Source: an uncultured Bacteroidota bacterium (GTDB taxonomy: Bacteria; Bacteroidota; Bacteroidia; Bacteroidales; FEN-979). From it: a stretch of DNA of 52,519 bases. Below the pieces are notes generated by a model. The model was not told the origin of the DNA. It saw only the letters and a program-made list of their open reading frames with translations, and did not search any database. Below are positions 8,198-16,541 of this stretch, one piece after another (positions within the stretch are counted from its first letter, which is position 1; each line of letters begins with the position of its first letter). The translations under genes and the position numbers were made by a program. The stretch lies in contig CALMDO010000219.1 of NCBI GenBank assembly GCA_937862805.1, positions 1-52,519 of the forward strand, in the 5' to 3' direction.

Positions 8198-9382
8198 TCA
8201 AATAATATGGAGCTTTTTGCCCAATTTCTCAAATTTCTCGAGTGCTATGTCAACCTGGTCTTTGGTATGGGTTGCCATGAGTGAAAAGCGGATGAGCGTA
8301 TTGTCTTTGCTTACGGCAGGTGCTACCACCGGGTTGACGAAAATCCCCTCATCAAGGAGCAGTTTGGTGATGGTAAGGGTTTTAATGTTATCCTTGATAT
8401 ACAAAGGGATGATGGGGGTTACTGTATTGCCGATATCGAAACCCAGCTTCCGGAAGTTTTCGAGGGCATAATGTGTTACAGCCCAGAGTTGTTGTATCCT
8501 TTCCGGTTCATTTTTAATGATTTCCAGGGCGGCCAGCACTGCAGCCGCAGAGGCAGGGGTAGCAGAGGCGCTGAAAATCAGCGAGCGTGAATTGTGTTTA
8601 ATAAAAGAGATCGTCTCCAGGTCGCTGGCGATGAATCCTCCCAAAGCCGCCAGTGATTTGGAGAAGGTTCCCATGATCAGATCCACTTTCTTGGTCAACC
8701 CGAAATGACTGGCTGTTCCGGAGCCATTTTTGCCGATCACACCGATGGCGTGGGCATCATCGACCATCACGGTAGCTTCATATTTTTCAGCCAGGATAAC
8801 GATCTCCGGGAGGTTGGCAATGTCACCGTCCATGCTGAATATTCCATCGACAACGATCAGTTTCACGCGGTTCGGCTCACATTTTTTCAGAAGCCGTTCC
8901 AGGGATTCCATGTCATTGTGACGAAATTTCAATACTTTGGCGAAGGACAACCGGGTGGCTTCGATGATGGAGGCATGGTCGAGTTCATCGATGAGGATAT
9001 AATCATTCCGTCCGGTCACGGTCGGAATAACGCCCAGGTTGGCCTGGAACCCGGTGCTGTATACCAGCGCCCCGGGTTTTCCGACGAAAGCGGCCAGTTG
9101 TTTTTCCAACTCCACATGGATATCCAGTGTACCGTTGAGGAAACGGGAACCGGCGCATCCGGTGCCATACTTTTCTGTGGCTTTTATTGCCGCTTCTTTA
9201 ATCTTTGGATGGTTGGTAAGCCCCAGGTAACTGTTGGAGCCGAACATCAACACTTTTTTCCCTTTGATGGTAACCACTGTATCCTGTTCGGACTCGATCA
9301 TTCGAAAGAAAGGGTAAACCCCCATCTTTTGAACCCGCTGTGGTTCAGTATAATGCGATAATTTTCGTTGAAGAAACCTCAT
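8198..9382 (-). CDS. spt: Serine palmitoyltransferase-like alpha-oxoamine synthase
   Basis: This 394-residue PLP enzyme belongs to the alpha-oxoamine synthase group, which condenses an amino acid with an acyl-CoA. The visible signature is GSNSYLGLTNHP, GTGCAGSRFLNGTLDIHVEL, the His of DELDHASI stacking on PLP (H136), VDDAHAIG with the PLP-N1 Asp, and the Schiff-base Lys in GTFSKSLAALGG (K242). Glycine C-acetyltransferase and biotin-pathway synthase are close paralogs that look alike by eye. The two downstream genes and the absence of biotin or threonine-degradation genes favour serine palmitoyltransferase, making 3-keto-sphinganine from serine and an acyl-CoA. Sphingolipids are characteristic of Bacteroidota. 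It is the first gene of the operon. Confidence 0.82.
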   Translation of the reverse strand: MRFLQRKLSHYTEPQRVQKMGVYPFFRMIESEQDTVVTIKGKKVLMFGSNSYLGLTNHPKIKEAAIKATEKYGTGCAGSRFLNGTLDIHVELEKQLAAFVGKPGALVYSTGFQANLGVIPTVTGRNDYILIDELDHASIIEATRLSFAKVLKFRHNDMESLERLLKKCEPNRVKLIVVDGIFSMDGDIANLPEIVILAEKYEATVMVDDAHAIGVIGKNGSGTASHFGLTKKVDLIMGTFSKSLAALGGFIASDLETISFIKHNSRSLIFSASATPASAAAVLAALEIIKNEPERIQQLWAVTHYALENFRKLGFDIGNTVTPIIPLYIKDNIKTLTITKLLLDEGIFVNPVVAPAVSKDNTLIRFSLMATHTKDQVDIALEKFEKLGKKLHII

Positions 9383-9417
9383 AGTTGGATAGAACGATCT
9401 GTAAAAATTGGAGCGTG

Positions 9418-9425
9418 CAAAGATA
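9418..9425 (-). promoter_or_regulatory. -7 box upstream of the spt operon
   Basis: The minus strand reads TATCTTTG, a perfect TAnnTTTG. It lies between the iorB stop and the spt start, giving a start of transcription near 9411 and a leader of about 29 nt. This separates the lipid operon from iorAB. No clear -33 TTG is seen. Confidence 0.55.
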
Positions 9426-9436
9426 AAAACAAAAGG

Positions 9437-10018
9437 TCATAAATGTTGCTCTGCAAATAAACGCCCTGCTTTCAGTGCGTTGAGGTTGAGATCAACAACG
9501 GCATCGCCCTTTTTTCCGAAGGTATAACGGATGGCTGCTTCCAGTTTTTCGAAGGCCATTTCCAAGAAGGGAGAGGCAGCTCCCAGGATGACCATGTTGG
9601 CCACTTTTGGGGAGCCGGCTTCCTTTGCAATACCATCGGCATCAAGTGCTACATGATGAGGCAATTTGGCAATTTCGTCTAAAATTTTTCCGATCTCGGG
9701 ATAATTCGGAATATTGTTGAACGGTTGCGTGTTAGTGATGACCCAACCAGTGGGTGACAGATAGGGCAGGTAACGCAGTGCTTCGAGTGGTTCGATGGAG
9801 AGGATCATATCGGCCTGACCAAACGGGATCAGGTCGGAAGCGATCTGATCGTGGGAAATGCGAAGGTTTGACATGACATCGCCACCGCGCTGGCTCATTC
9901 CGTGAATCTCCGATTGTTTAAGGTACATCCCCTGTTCCAATGCCGCGTAACCGATAATGGCTGCAATGGAGATGATTCCCTGTCCTCCGACACCGGCTAA
10001 AATAATATCTTTCTTCAT
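9437..10018 (-). CDS. iorB: Indolepyruvate:ferredoxin oxidoreductase, beta (gamma-domain) subunit
   Basis: This is the small subunit (193 residues) of the enzyme that converts aryl pyruvates to aryl-acetyl-CoA and reduces ferredoxin, part of anaerobic aromatic amino acid catabolism. It begins with the typical MKKDIILAGVGGQGI and carries SEIHGMSQRGGDV. The start at 10018 is preferred over the longer frame to 10084, because the extension overlaps iorA and the family begins at the conserved strand. Its start is 10 nt after the iorA stop, so the two are co-translated. Confident for family. Confidence 0.92.
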   Translation of the reverse strand: MKKDIILAGVGGQGIISIAAIIGYAALEQGMYLKQSEIHGMSQRGGDVMSNLRISHDQIASDLIPFGQADMILSIEPLEALRYLPYLSPTGWVITNTQPFNNIPNYPEIGKILDEIAKLPHHVALDADGIAKEAGSPKVANMVILGAASPFLEMAFEKLEAAIRYTFGKKGDAVVDLNLNALKAGRLFAEQHL

Positions 10019-10028
10019 GATCTGAAAT

Positions 10029-11633
10029 TTACTTGTTCTTGAATTTTTCGCGCATCCTTTTATCAACTGAAACAATGCATTCACGGCGGGGAATGATCAC
10101 CGATACGCCGGGATAGGAAAGTTCTTCCTTCATGATCCTGACATTCTCTTCATGGTATTTTTTCAGAGGGCGAAGTACCCGGATGTGAGCTTCTTCCACG
10201 CCGATCCCTTTGCAAATCGCTTCAATTTTTCCCGTTCCGGGAGAATTCTGACCGCCTGTCATGGCGGTGGTTCCATTGTCGAGGATAAGGATGGTAATGG
10301 GCGAATGATCGTTGACTGCATCCAGCAGACCGGTAATTCCGGAATGGGTGAAGGTAGAATCGCCAATTACCGCGACTGCAGGTACCATTCCCGCGTCGGC
10401 AGCCCCTTTGGCCATGGTAATCGAAGCGCCCATGTCAACGCACGAGTTGATGGCTTCATAAGGTTTCAGTGCTCCCAGTGTATAACAGCCGATATCGGAG
10501 AAGACCCTTCCTTTTGAAAGCTCGCTGAGGGCTTCGGTAAGTCCCAAATAGGAATCGATGTGCGGGCAACCGCTGCAGAGTGAAGGAGGGCGGCCCACCA
10601 TGAGCTCGGGAACCGGAAGCCCGAAAGTGTCAGGTAATCCAAGAGCTACGGCCACCAGATTGGGGTTCAGCTCTCCGTCGCGGGGAAGGGTGCCGTCCAA
10701 CCGACCCCTGATCTTCAATCCCCGGCCGAGGTACCCTTTCAGCAACTCTTCTGCCACCGGGTAACCATCTTCCAAAATGAGGATCTCATCGCATTCATCC
10801 GCTAACTTTTCTATCATTGTTCGCGGCATCGGATACTGACCAATTTTCAATACAGGGTGCGGTACTTTATGGCCCGGAAAATTCTCCAGAAGATAGTTAA
10901 AGGCAATCCCGCAGGCAATGATCCCTTTGGTCCGGTCAGCTGCGTCGATGTAACGGTTGAAAGGTGAGCTTCCCGATTCTTCAATAAAAGCTTCATGGGT
11001 TTTCAACAGGTTCCGGTACCTTTTTTTCGCAATGGCCGGCAGGAGTACAAATTGCCGGAGATCATCAGGGAGGTGTCCTTCATTCGGATCACGGCGGGAT
11101 TTCAAAACCACCCCCGACCGCGAATGGGCCATCCTCGTGGTAATCCTCAGCAACACGGGAACCTTGTACTTTTCAGAAAAATCAAAGCCGTAATGAACCA
11201 TGTCATACGCCTCCTGCTGGTTGGCAGGCTCCAGGATAGGCACCAGCGCAAATTTTCCATAGACCCTTGAATCCTGCTCATTCTGAGAGGAATGCATGGA
11301 AGGATCGTCGGCAGACACCACGATCAACCCCCCGTTGGCACCGGTTATGGCTGAATTGATAAAAGGATCAGCTGCCACGTTCAACCCGACATGTTTCATG
11401 CAAACCATAGCTCTTTTTCCGGCATAGGACATCCCCAATGCGGCCTCCATCGCTGTTTTTTCATTGGATGACCAGGTGGCATGAATATGATTTTCCTGCG
11501 CGAATTTTGAATGCTGAACAAATTCAGTGATCTCCGTTGAAGGCGTACCGGGGTACGCATAAATGCCAGACAGGCCGGCATCCAAAGCGCCCTGGGCAAT
11601 GGCCTCATCTCCTAATAATAATATCTTTTGCAT
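10029..11633 (-). CDS. iorA: Indolepyruvate:ferredoxin oxidoreductase, alpha subunit, without ferredoxin domain
   Basis: This 534-residue thiamine diphosphate subunit begins MQKILLLGDEAIAQGALDAG. The start at 11633 is chosen because the frame upstream to 11681 contains the -7 box. It shows YPGTPSTEITE, the conserved SLCSGCPH cysteine motif, and a TPP-binding core GDSTFTHSGITG followed by DNGTTAMTGG. Archaeal IorA proteins are about 100 residues longer and end in two CxxCxxC 4Fe-4S motifs. Here the protein stops at RRECIVSVDKRMREKFKNK with no cluster motif. Electrons must therefore leave through another protein, or this is the normal short form of this phylum. Confidence 0.92.
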   Translation of the reverse strand: MQKILLLGDEAIAQGALDAGLSGIYAYPGTPSTEITEFVQHSKFAQENHIHATWSSNEKTAMEAALGMSYAGKRAMVCMKHVGLNVAADPFINSAITGANGGLIVVSADDPSMHSSQNEQDSRVYGKFALVPILEPANQQEAYDMVHYGFDFSEKYKVPVLLRITTRMAHSRSGVVLKSRRDPNEGHLPDDLRQFVLLPAIAKKRYRNLLKTHEAFIEESGSSPFNRYIDAADRTKGIIACGIAFNYLLENFPGHKVPHPVLKIGQYPMPRTMIEKLADECDEILILEDGYPVAEELLKGYLGRGLKIRGRLDGTLPRDGELNPNLVAVALGLPDTFGLPVPELMVGRPPSLCSGCPHIDSYLGLTEALSELSKGRVFSDIGCYTLGALKPYEAINSCVDMGASITMAKGAADAGMVPAVAVIGDSTFTHSGITGLLDAVNDHSPITILILDNGTTAMTGGQNSPGTGKIEAICKGIGVEEAHIRVLRPLKKYHEENVRIMKEELSYPGVSVIIPRRECIVSVDKRMREKFKNK

Positions 11634-11658
11634 AGTGTTTTGTAATCGGTAGTTTTCA

Positions 11659-11666
11659 CAAATGTA
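11659..11666 (-). promoter_or_regulatory. -7 box upstream of iorAB
   Basis: The minus strand reads TACATTTG. The predicted transcript start is about 11652, roughly 19 nt before the iorA ATG, which excludes the longer upstream frame. Confidence 0.55.
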
Positions 11667-11733
11667 GAAAAAATTTGTCAAGGAGAATTCCTCCTCAAAC
11701 GTGAAAAATCTTTTTTAACTCATTCTTATTGCC

Positions 11734-11741
11734 TACTTTTG
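11734..11741 (+). promoter_or_regulatory. -7 box upstream of the TonB receptor gene
   Basis: TACTTTTG is a perfect TAnnTTTG. A T run at 11711-11716 sits at the -33 position. The leader would be about 58 nt. It is divergent from the iorAB promoter 70 bp away. Confidence 0.55.
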
Positions 11742-11805
11742 CAAGTCAAAAATTTATTGTGTTCCTGAAAATCAGTGACTAATACCCTCTTTCAAAAACC
11801 TCCCG

Positions 11806-14121
11806 ATGATTTCCCGCAAGATCCTGTTCATCATTCCCTTCCTCTTCCTTTTCTCCCTGTTTTCAACTCAATCTGCCCTGGCTCAATTTGGGACTCTCCG
11901 GGGTTTTGTCTATGAACAGGAAACCGGCGAACCGGTCCTCTTTACCAATGTTTATTTCTACAAAACTTCCATCGGTGCACCTACTGATGCCAACGGGTAT
12001 TTCGCCATCACCCGCATTCCTCCCGGCGATTATACCCTGATGGTCACCTACGTGGGTTTCGATACGCTGAAAATGCCCATCAACATCAAAGCCAATGAAT
12101 TGATATCAAAGAAATTATACCTTGCAAAATCTTCTGTCAGCCTGGCTGAGATCAGCGTCTCGGCAACCCGACAGGACAAAGTCAGGGAAACCCAGACCAG
12201 TATCATTAAAATCACCCCGAAAGAGATCCAATCGATCCCGACCATTGGCGGCACCCCCGACCTGGCCCAATACCTGCAAATCCTTCCGGGAGTCATCTTC
12301 AGCGGTGACCAGGGCGGCCAACTTTATATCCGGGGAGGCCCCCCTATCCAAAACAAAGTGCTTTATGATGGAATGATCGTGTACAATCCCTTCCATTCCA
12401 TCGGCCTTTTTTCGGTTTTTGATGTGGATATGCTTAAAAATGTGGAAGTTTACACCGGAGGATTCAATGCTGAATACGGCGGAAGGATCTCCTCCGTGAT
12501 GGATGTAACCACCCGCGACGGGAACAAAAACCGTTTCGCAGGAAAACTCGATGCCAGCACCTTCGGCGCTAAAGTGTTGCTTGAAGGGCCGATCCATAAA
12601 CAAAAAAATGACAACGACGCCAGCGCCTCCTTCATCCTTTCCGTGAAAAACTCCTACCTGGCCGAATCAAGTAAGATATTTTACAAATACATTGATGAAA
12701 ACGGCTTACCTTATAATTACCTGGATATCTATGGCAAGATTTCCATCAATGCACCCAATGGAAGTAAAGTCAATCTTTTCGGTTTCCGCTTTGCCGACGA
12801 CGTCAAGTACAAGGTACTCCAGGACTACAATTGGACCTCCTATGGCGGAGGGATGAATTTTTTAGCCATCCCGGGTAAAAGCTCAGTCCTGATCGAAGGA
12901 AATTTTGCTTACTCCACCTATAAAGTGATGCTCCAGGAAGCTGACAAATCACCCCGTTCGAGCTCAATCGCTGGTTTTAACGGGGGATTGAATTTTACCT
13001 ATTTCTTCGGTCGCGACGCTCTGAAATACGGATTGGAATTGGCTGGTTATAAAACCACTTTCGATTTCTTCAATTCAGTCAACCGGAAAATCGATTACAC
13101 CCAGAACAGCACCGAAGTATCCCTTTTTGTCAAATACAAATGGATGCCCGGAAAATTCATTGTTGAACCGGGCCTTCGACTGATGTACTATGCCTCGCTC
13201 TCCACCTTGTCGCTGGAACCAAGGCTCGCTGTCAAATACAATGCTGCCAAGAATTTCCGGCTGAAACTCGCGGCAGGTATGTATTCACAAAACCTGATCA
13301 GCACTACCTACGACAAAGATGTGGTGAACCTTTTTTATGGTTATATCACCTCCCCCATGAACCTCCCTACCGAATTTATGGGGAAAACCGTTTCCAACCG
13401 GTTGCAACGCTCTTCGCAGGTTGTACTGGGATTTGAATGGGATTTTATCAAATATTTCTCTCTGAACATCGAAGGGTACTACAAGTACTATCCCCAGCTG
13501 ACCAGTCTGAACCGCAACAAACTCTATGATGATACCGAGGCAAACGCTAACGTCCCCGATTATTACAAAAAGGACTTTGTGCTTGAAACAGGGGATGCCG
13601 AGGGAGTGGATGTATCCCTCAAATTCGATTACAAGAAGGTTCACCTTTGGGCTACATACTCTCTCGGTTTTATCCACCGCAACGACGGGGTGATGGATTT
13701 CGTTCCGCCTTACGACCGGCGTAACAATCTTAACCTGGTCGGAACCCTCTATTTTGGGAAAAAATCGACCTGGGAGCTGGATGTCCGGTACAATTACGGT
13801 TCGGGATTCCCCTTTACCCAAACAGCCGGTTTCTATGAAATGCTCACCTTTGAGAACATGGGGAGCAATTATACGACCACCAACGGAGAACTGGGTATTT
13901 TGTACAGCGATTACGACCAGGGACGGCTCCCCTATTACAGCAGGCTGGATGTCAACCTGAAAAAGATCTTCAACCTGGGTAAGACTACCAAACTGGAAGT
14001 CAACCTGAGTGTAACCAATGCCCTGAACCAGCAGAACATTTTCTATTTCGACCGCGTCTCCTATACCCGTGTCGATCAGATGCCCCTTATGCCCAGCCTG
14101 GGTTTGAGTTTCAGTTTTTAA
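11806..14121 (+). CDS. TonB-dependent outer membrane receptor
   Basis: This 771-residue receptor has a signal peptide (residues 1-26, ending ALA before QFGTLRGFV), a carboxypeptidase-regulatory-like domain (about 27-110, with ETGEPVLFTNVYF and PPGDYTLMVTYVGFDTL), and a plug domain beginning near SLAEISVSATRQDKV that includes QLYIRGGPPIQNKVLYDG. A beta barrel follows, with the aromatic C-terminus LGLSFSF. It imports an unknown substrate using TonB. It is shorter than SusC proteins and has no SusD partner, so it resembles the siderophore, vitamin or oligopeptide type rather than a glycan importer. deoC follows on the same strand. Confidence 0.92.
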   Translation: MISRKILFIIPFLFLFSLFSTQSALAQFGTLRGFVYEQETGEPVLFTNVYFYKTSIGAPTDANGYFAITRIPPGDYTLMVTYVGFDTLKMPINIKANELISKKLYLAKSSVSLAEISVSATRQDKVRETQTSIIKITPKEIQSIPTIGGTPDLAQYLQILPGVIFSGDQGGQLYIRGGPPIQNKVLYDGMIVYNPFHSIGLFSVFDVDMLKNVEVYTGGFNAEYGGRISSVMDVTTRDGNKNRFAGKLDASTFGAKVLLEGPIHKQKNDNDASASFILSVKNSYLAESSKIFYKYIDENGLPYNYLDIYGKISINAPNGSKVNLFGFRFADDVKYKVLQDYNWTSYGGGMNFLAIPGKSSVLIEGNFAYSTYKVMLQEADKSPRSSSIAGFNGGLNFTYFFGRDALKYGLELAGYKTTFDFFNSVNRKIDYTQNSTEVSLFVKYKWMPGKFIVEPGLRLMYYASLSTLSLEPRLAVKYNAAKNFRLKLAAGMYSQNLISTTYDKDVVNLFYGYITSPMNLPTEFMGKTVSNRLQRSSQVVLGFEWDFIKYFSLNIEGYYKYYPQLTSLNRNKLYDDTEANANVPDYYKKDFVLETGDAEGVDVSLKFDYKKVHLWATYSLGFIHRNDGVMDFVPPYDRRNNLNLVGTLYFGKKSTWELDVRYNYGSGFPFTQTAGFYEMLTFENMGSNYTTTNGELGILYSDYDQGRLPYYSRLDVNLKKIFNLGKTTKLEVNLSVTNALNQQNIFYFDRVSYTRVDQMPLMPSLGLSFSF

Positions 14122-14173
14122 CCGTTTTTCTTTTTGACCTATGTTATCCTTTTCTCTTTCCACAGGAATTTCA

Positions 14174-14983
14174 ATGGATCACCTTCAGGATGATTTACAG
14201 CAGGTTTTATCGACCCGGCCGCCGCTTGCCGCCATGAAGGAAGAACTGAAAAGGATGTCTGCTTTTCTGGATCTGACTTCTCTTGAAGGCAATGACAACA
14301 AAGAGAAGATCGCGCAATTGTGTAGTAAAGCTCGCGCTTTAAGTAGCCATTTCCTCCCTTTCCCTGCAGCGGTGTGCATCTATTCTCCTTTCATCGGTAC
14401 GGCCCGGGAGTTCCTGGCCGGCACTCCGGTTAAAGTGGCTACCGTTGCAGCTGCTTTCCCTCATGGTCAGCAGCCTTTGAAGGTAAAATTGGAAGAAATC
14501 CGCTATGCCGTAAAAGAAGGTGCTGACGAGATTGACATCGTCATCTCAAGGGGAACTTTCCTCGAAAAGGATTATTCGACGGTCTATCGTGAACTGGATG
14601 CCATGCGCGAGGCCACCCATGGAAAAACCCTGAAGGTGATTCTCGAAACTGGTGAACTTCAAACGCCTGAAAACATTGCCAAAGCAAGCGAACTGGCGAT
14701 CGAAACCGGTGCTGATTTCATCAAGACCAGTACCGGAAAAGTGACTCCCGCAGCCACGGAAGCATCGGTCTTCATCATGCTTCGGATCATCCGTGAACAT
14801 TTCCGAAAGACCGGAAAAAAAGTCGGGATCAAACCGGCGGGAGGAATTGCAGATGCTGAAAAAGCCCTGAATTATTACTGGTTAGTCCGGGAAGTCCTGG
14901 GCGAAAGCTGGTTACACCCCGATTATTTCCGTTTGGGTGCCAGCCGGCTGGCCGACCAGCTTATTGCGCTGGCCGCGCTCTGA
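14174..14983 (+). CDS. deoC: Deoxyribose-phosphate aldolase
   Basis: The enzyme splits 2-deoxyribose 5-phosphate into glyceraldehyde 3-phosphate and acetaldehyde in deoxynucleoside salvage. Seen are the TIM-barrel motifs GADEIDIVISRG, LKVILETGEL, GADFIKTSTGK with the Schiff-base Lys, and GIKPAGGI with the second catalytic Lys. I prefer the ATG at 14174 (MDHLQDD), preceded by AGGA six bases upstream. An in-frame ATG at 14141 would add eleven hydrophobic residues that the family does not need. It lies 52 nt after the TonB receptor gene and may be read with it. No other deo gene is nearby. Confidence 0.93.
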   Translation: MDHLQDDLQQVLSTRPPLAAMKEELKRMSAFLDLTSLEGNDNKEKIAQLCSKARALSSHFLPFPAAVCIYSPFIGTAREFLAGTPVKVATVAAAFPHGQQPLKVKLEEIRYAVKEGADEIDIVISRGTFLEKDYSTVYRELDAMREATHGKTLKVILETGELQTPENIAKASELAIETGADFIKTSTGKVTPAATEASVFIMLRIIREHFRKTGKKVGIKPAGGIADAEKALNYYWLVREVLGESWLHPDYFRLGASRLADQLIALAAL

Positions 14984-15000
14984 AACCAGCTTTTTTACCG

Positions 15001-15008
15001 TATCTTTG
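15001..15008 (+). promoter_or_regulatory. -7 box upstream of the small lipoprotein gene
   Basis: TATCTTTG at this position predicts a start near 15014, only about 12 nt before the ATG at 15026. Confidence 0.5.
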
Positions 15009-15025
15009 TTGTCAAAGTAACTGCT

Positions 15026-15442
15026 ATGAAAAAATCTTTCAGTTATCTCTGCCTGGTCATCTTGCTGGGTACAGGATGGTTACAGGGTTGCACCACCGAT
15101 TCGTCTGCCGACAGTGATCCCGTCAATGCAAGAGAGGCCTTTCTGGGCCGCTGGAACGTCAGTGAAACCTGGACCAAACTATCTTATGAGGTAACCATCA
15201 CGGCCGATCCCAATTCCGAAAGGGGAGTTTTCATTTACAACTTTGCCAATACCGGATCGGGCAGTATTCCTGCCGGAGCTTCTGTTTCGGGGTCGGTGAT
15301 CACCCTCGACCCTGACCAGGTCATCGGTGAAGGCTGGACCATTAACGGTAGCGGGAACTACAGCAATTCAAAAATCCAGTGGGGGTATACCCTCATCGAC
15401 GGAGCCACCCGGATCGATGCAATCGCCACCTACTCCCGATAA
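15026..15442 (+). CDS. Small secreted lipoprotein, unknown function
   Basis: This is a 138-residue protein with a lipoprotein signal peptide and lipobox LQGC (Cys22). The mature part contains FLGRWNVSETWTKLSYEVTI and alternating hydrophobic strands rich in Gly, Ser and Thr, consistent with a small beta-barrel or lipocalin-like fold, as in many short Bacteroidota lipoproteins. The acidic stretch after the Cys (TTDSSADSD) might act as a surface export signal, which is an inference. It has its own promoter box and converges on the DUF4296 gene. Function unknown. Confidence 0.75.
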   Translation: MKKSFSYLCLVILLGTGWLQGCTTDSSADSDPVNAREAFLGRWNVSETWTKLSYEVTITADPNSERGVFIYNFANTGSGSIPAGASVSGSVITLDPDQVIGEGWTINGSGNYSNSKIQWGYTLIDGATRIDAIATYSR

Positions 15443-15451
15443 AGAAGGTCC

Positions 15452-15835
15452 TTACTTTTTCAGGCTCAGGTCCTGACGGCGCGCAATCAGTTGCGCGATC
15501 ACCTCGTCGTACATCTTTCCGAATTCTTCGGGATCCTGGCGGTAAAAATTCAGGTTGGACTCATATCTCCCGCGACTGATTTCATAGCGGCTGAAAAGTG
15601 CTTTGTAATATTGTGAAGCCAATTCCCGCTGTTCTGTTCCTTCATTCCTTTTCAGTACCAATGCTGCTTCAAGGACATGGACATCCACCATCATCTGTAC
15701 CATTCTTTCGCGGGGGATCAGGGAGTCGGGCGGGTTGAGCGGGCGGATGTCACCAATCACCTTGGGATCTCCGCACCCTGACAAAAACAACAGGAAGTAA
15801 GTCAGCAATAACCAGTTGCAAAAAAGGCGGCTCAT
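15452..15835 (-). CDS. DUF4296-type lipoprotein
   Basis: This 127-residue protein has a lipoprotein signal ending LSGC (Cys21) and then PPDSLIPRERMVQMMVDVHV, matching the DUF4296 family that is confined to Bacteroidota. The rest is helical and charged, with YYKALFSRYEISRGRYESNL. The biochemical role of the family is not known. It overlaps the upstream OmpH-like gene by 4 nt (ATGA), so the two are translationally coupled. This suggests a shared envelope role. Confidence 0.82.
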   Translation of the reverse strand: MSRLFCNWLLLTYFLLFLSGCGDPKVIGDIRPLNPPDSLIPRERMVQMMVDVHVLEAALVLKRNEGTEQRELASQYYKALFSRYEISRGRYESNLNFYRQDPEEFGKMYDEVIAQLIARRQDLSLKK

Positions 15836-16530
15836 TTTTTCCGTGCAGTGTACTCCGTGTTGAGGGCTTCCAGCACCTGGCGGGTAATGTCAAGGGTATC
15901 GTTCGAAACCAGTATTTCACCACCGGTTTTATAACCCAGGATGTAATCGAAGCCATAGGAACGGTTAAAGCGTTTCAGGAAAGCGGTAACACTGTCAACC
16001 AGGCGAAGGTTCATGTTCATCTCCTGTTCTGCCACCAGTTGGGTATAATGTTCCTGTTTCTGCATGAGGGCCTGCTGCTTTTGCATCAGCGCTTCGTACA
16101 CGACCCTGGCGCGTTCTTCGGTGATGGCGTTTGCTCCCATTTGTTTTTGAAAATCAGCAGCCTCTTTTTCCAGTGCTGTTTTTTCGGAAAGCACTTCGGT
16201 CTGAAGTTTTTTTCCCGTGGATTCGAGGTCGCGGCGCAACACTTTTACATATTCGTAGTTGGCATTAAGGCTGTCGATGTTTACAAAAACCACCGAGAGG
16301 GATTTCCCGTCGGCTTTGGCCAGTGGCATAGCCGGGGGTTGCGACGAACGCCCGGCGGTGAAATGTAGGATGTAAAGCACGATCAAACCTGCTAACAGCA
16401 GGAGTGTAAGCAAGGTATTGAGATTGAACCGGCAAAAAGGTTCTCTGACACATTGCGGGGTTTGTTCCGGGATGGTCAATTTTTCAGGTTCCTGAACAGT
16501 TTCAGGCGTTACGTTGTTTTCTTCTTGCAT
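15832..16530 (-). CDS. Membrane-anchored OmpH/Skp-like periplasmic protein
   Basis: This 232-residue protein has a polar N-terminus of about 33 residues, one membrane segment (about residues 38-57, LNTLLTLLLLAGLIVLYILH), and then an OmpH/Skp-like domain starting SVVFVNIDSLNANYEYVKVL. A long coiled coil rich in Glu, Lys and Gln follows (KLQTEVLSEKTALEKEAADF onward), ending with the typical small C-terminal strand region. Skp proteins chaperone outer-membrane proteins in the periplasm. Classic Skp has a cleaved signal peptide, whereas this one is probably tethered to the inner membrane. It lies 11 nt after recQ and is coupled to the DUF4296 gene. Confidence 0.82.
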   Translation of the reverse strand: MQEENNVTPETVQEPEKLTIPEQTPQCVREPFCRFNLNTLLTLLLLAGLIVLYILHFTAGRSSQPPAMPLAKADGKSLSVVFVNIDSLNANYEYVKVLRRDLESTGKKLQTEVLSEKTALEKEAADFQKQMGANAITEERARVVYEALMQKQQALMQKQEHYTQLVAEQEMNMNLRLVDSVTAFLKRFNRSYGFDYILGYKTGGEILVSNDTLDITRQVLEALNTEYTARKK

Positions 16531-16541
16531 GATGTGGGGGG

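Noticed and set aside
8705-9361. 218-codon frame antisense to the SPT-like gene
   Set aside because: The sense-strand protein carries all catalytic residues; the antisense product matches nothing.
13285-14163. 292-codon frame antisense to the TonB receptor
   Set aside because: It covers only the barrel end of a well-supported gene and has low-complexity Val/Ile-rich composition typical of shadow frames.
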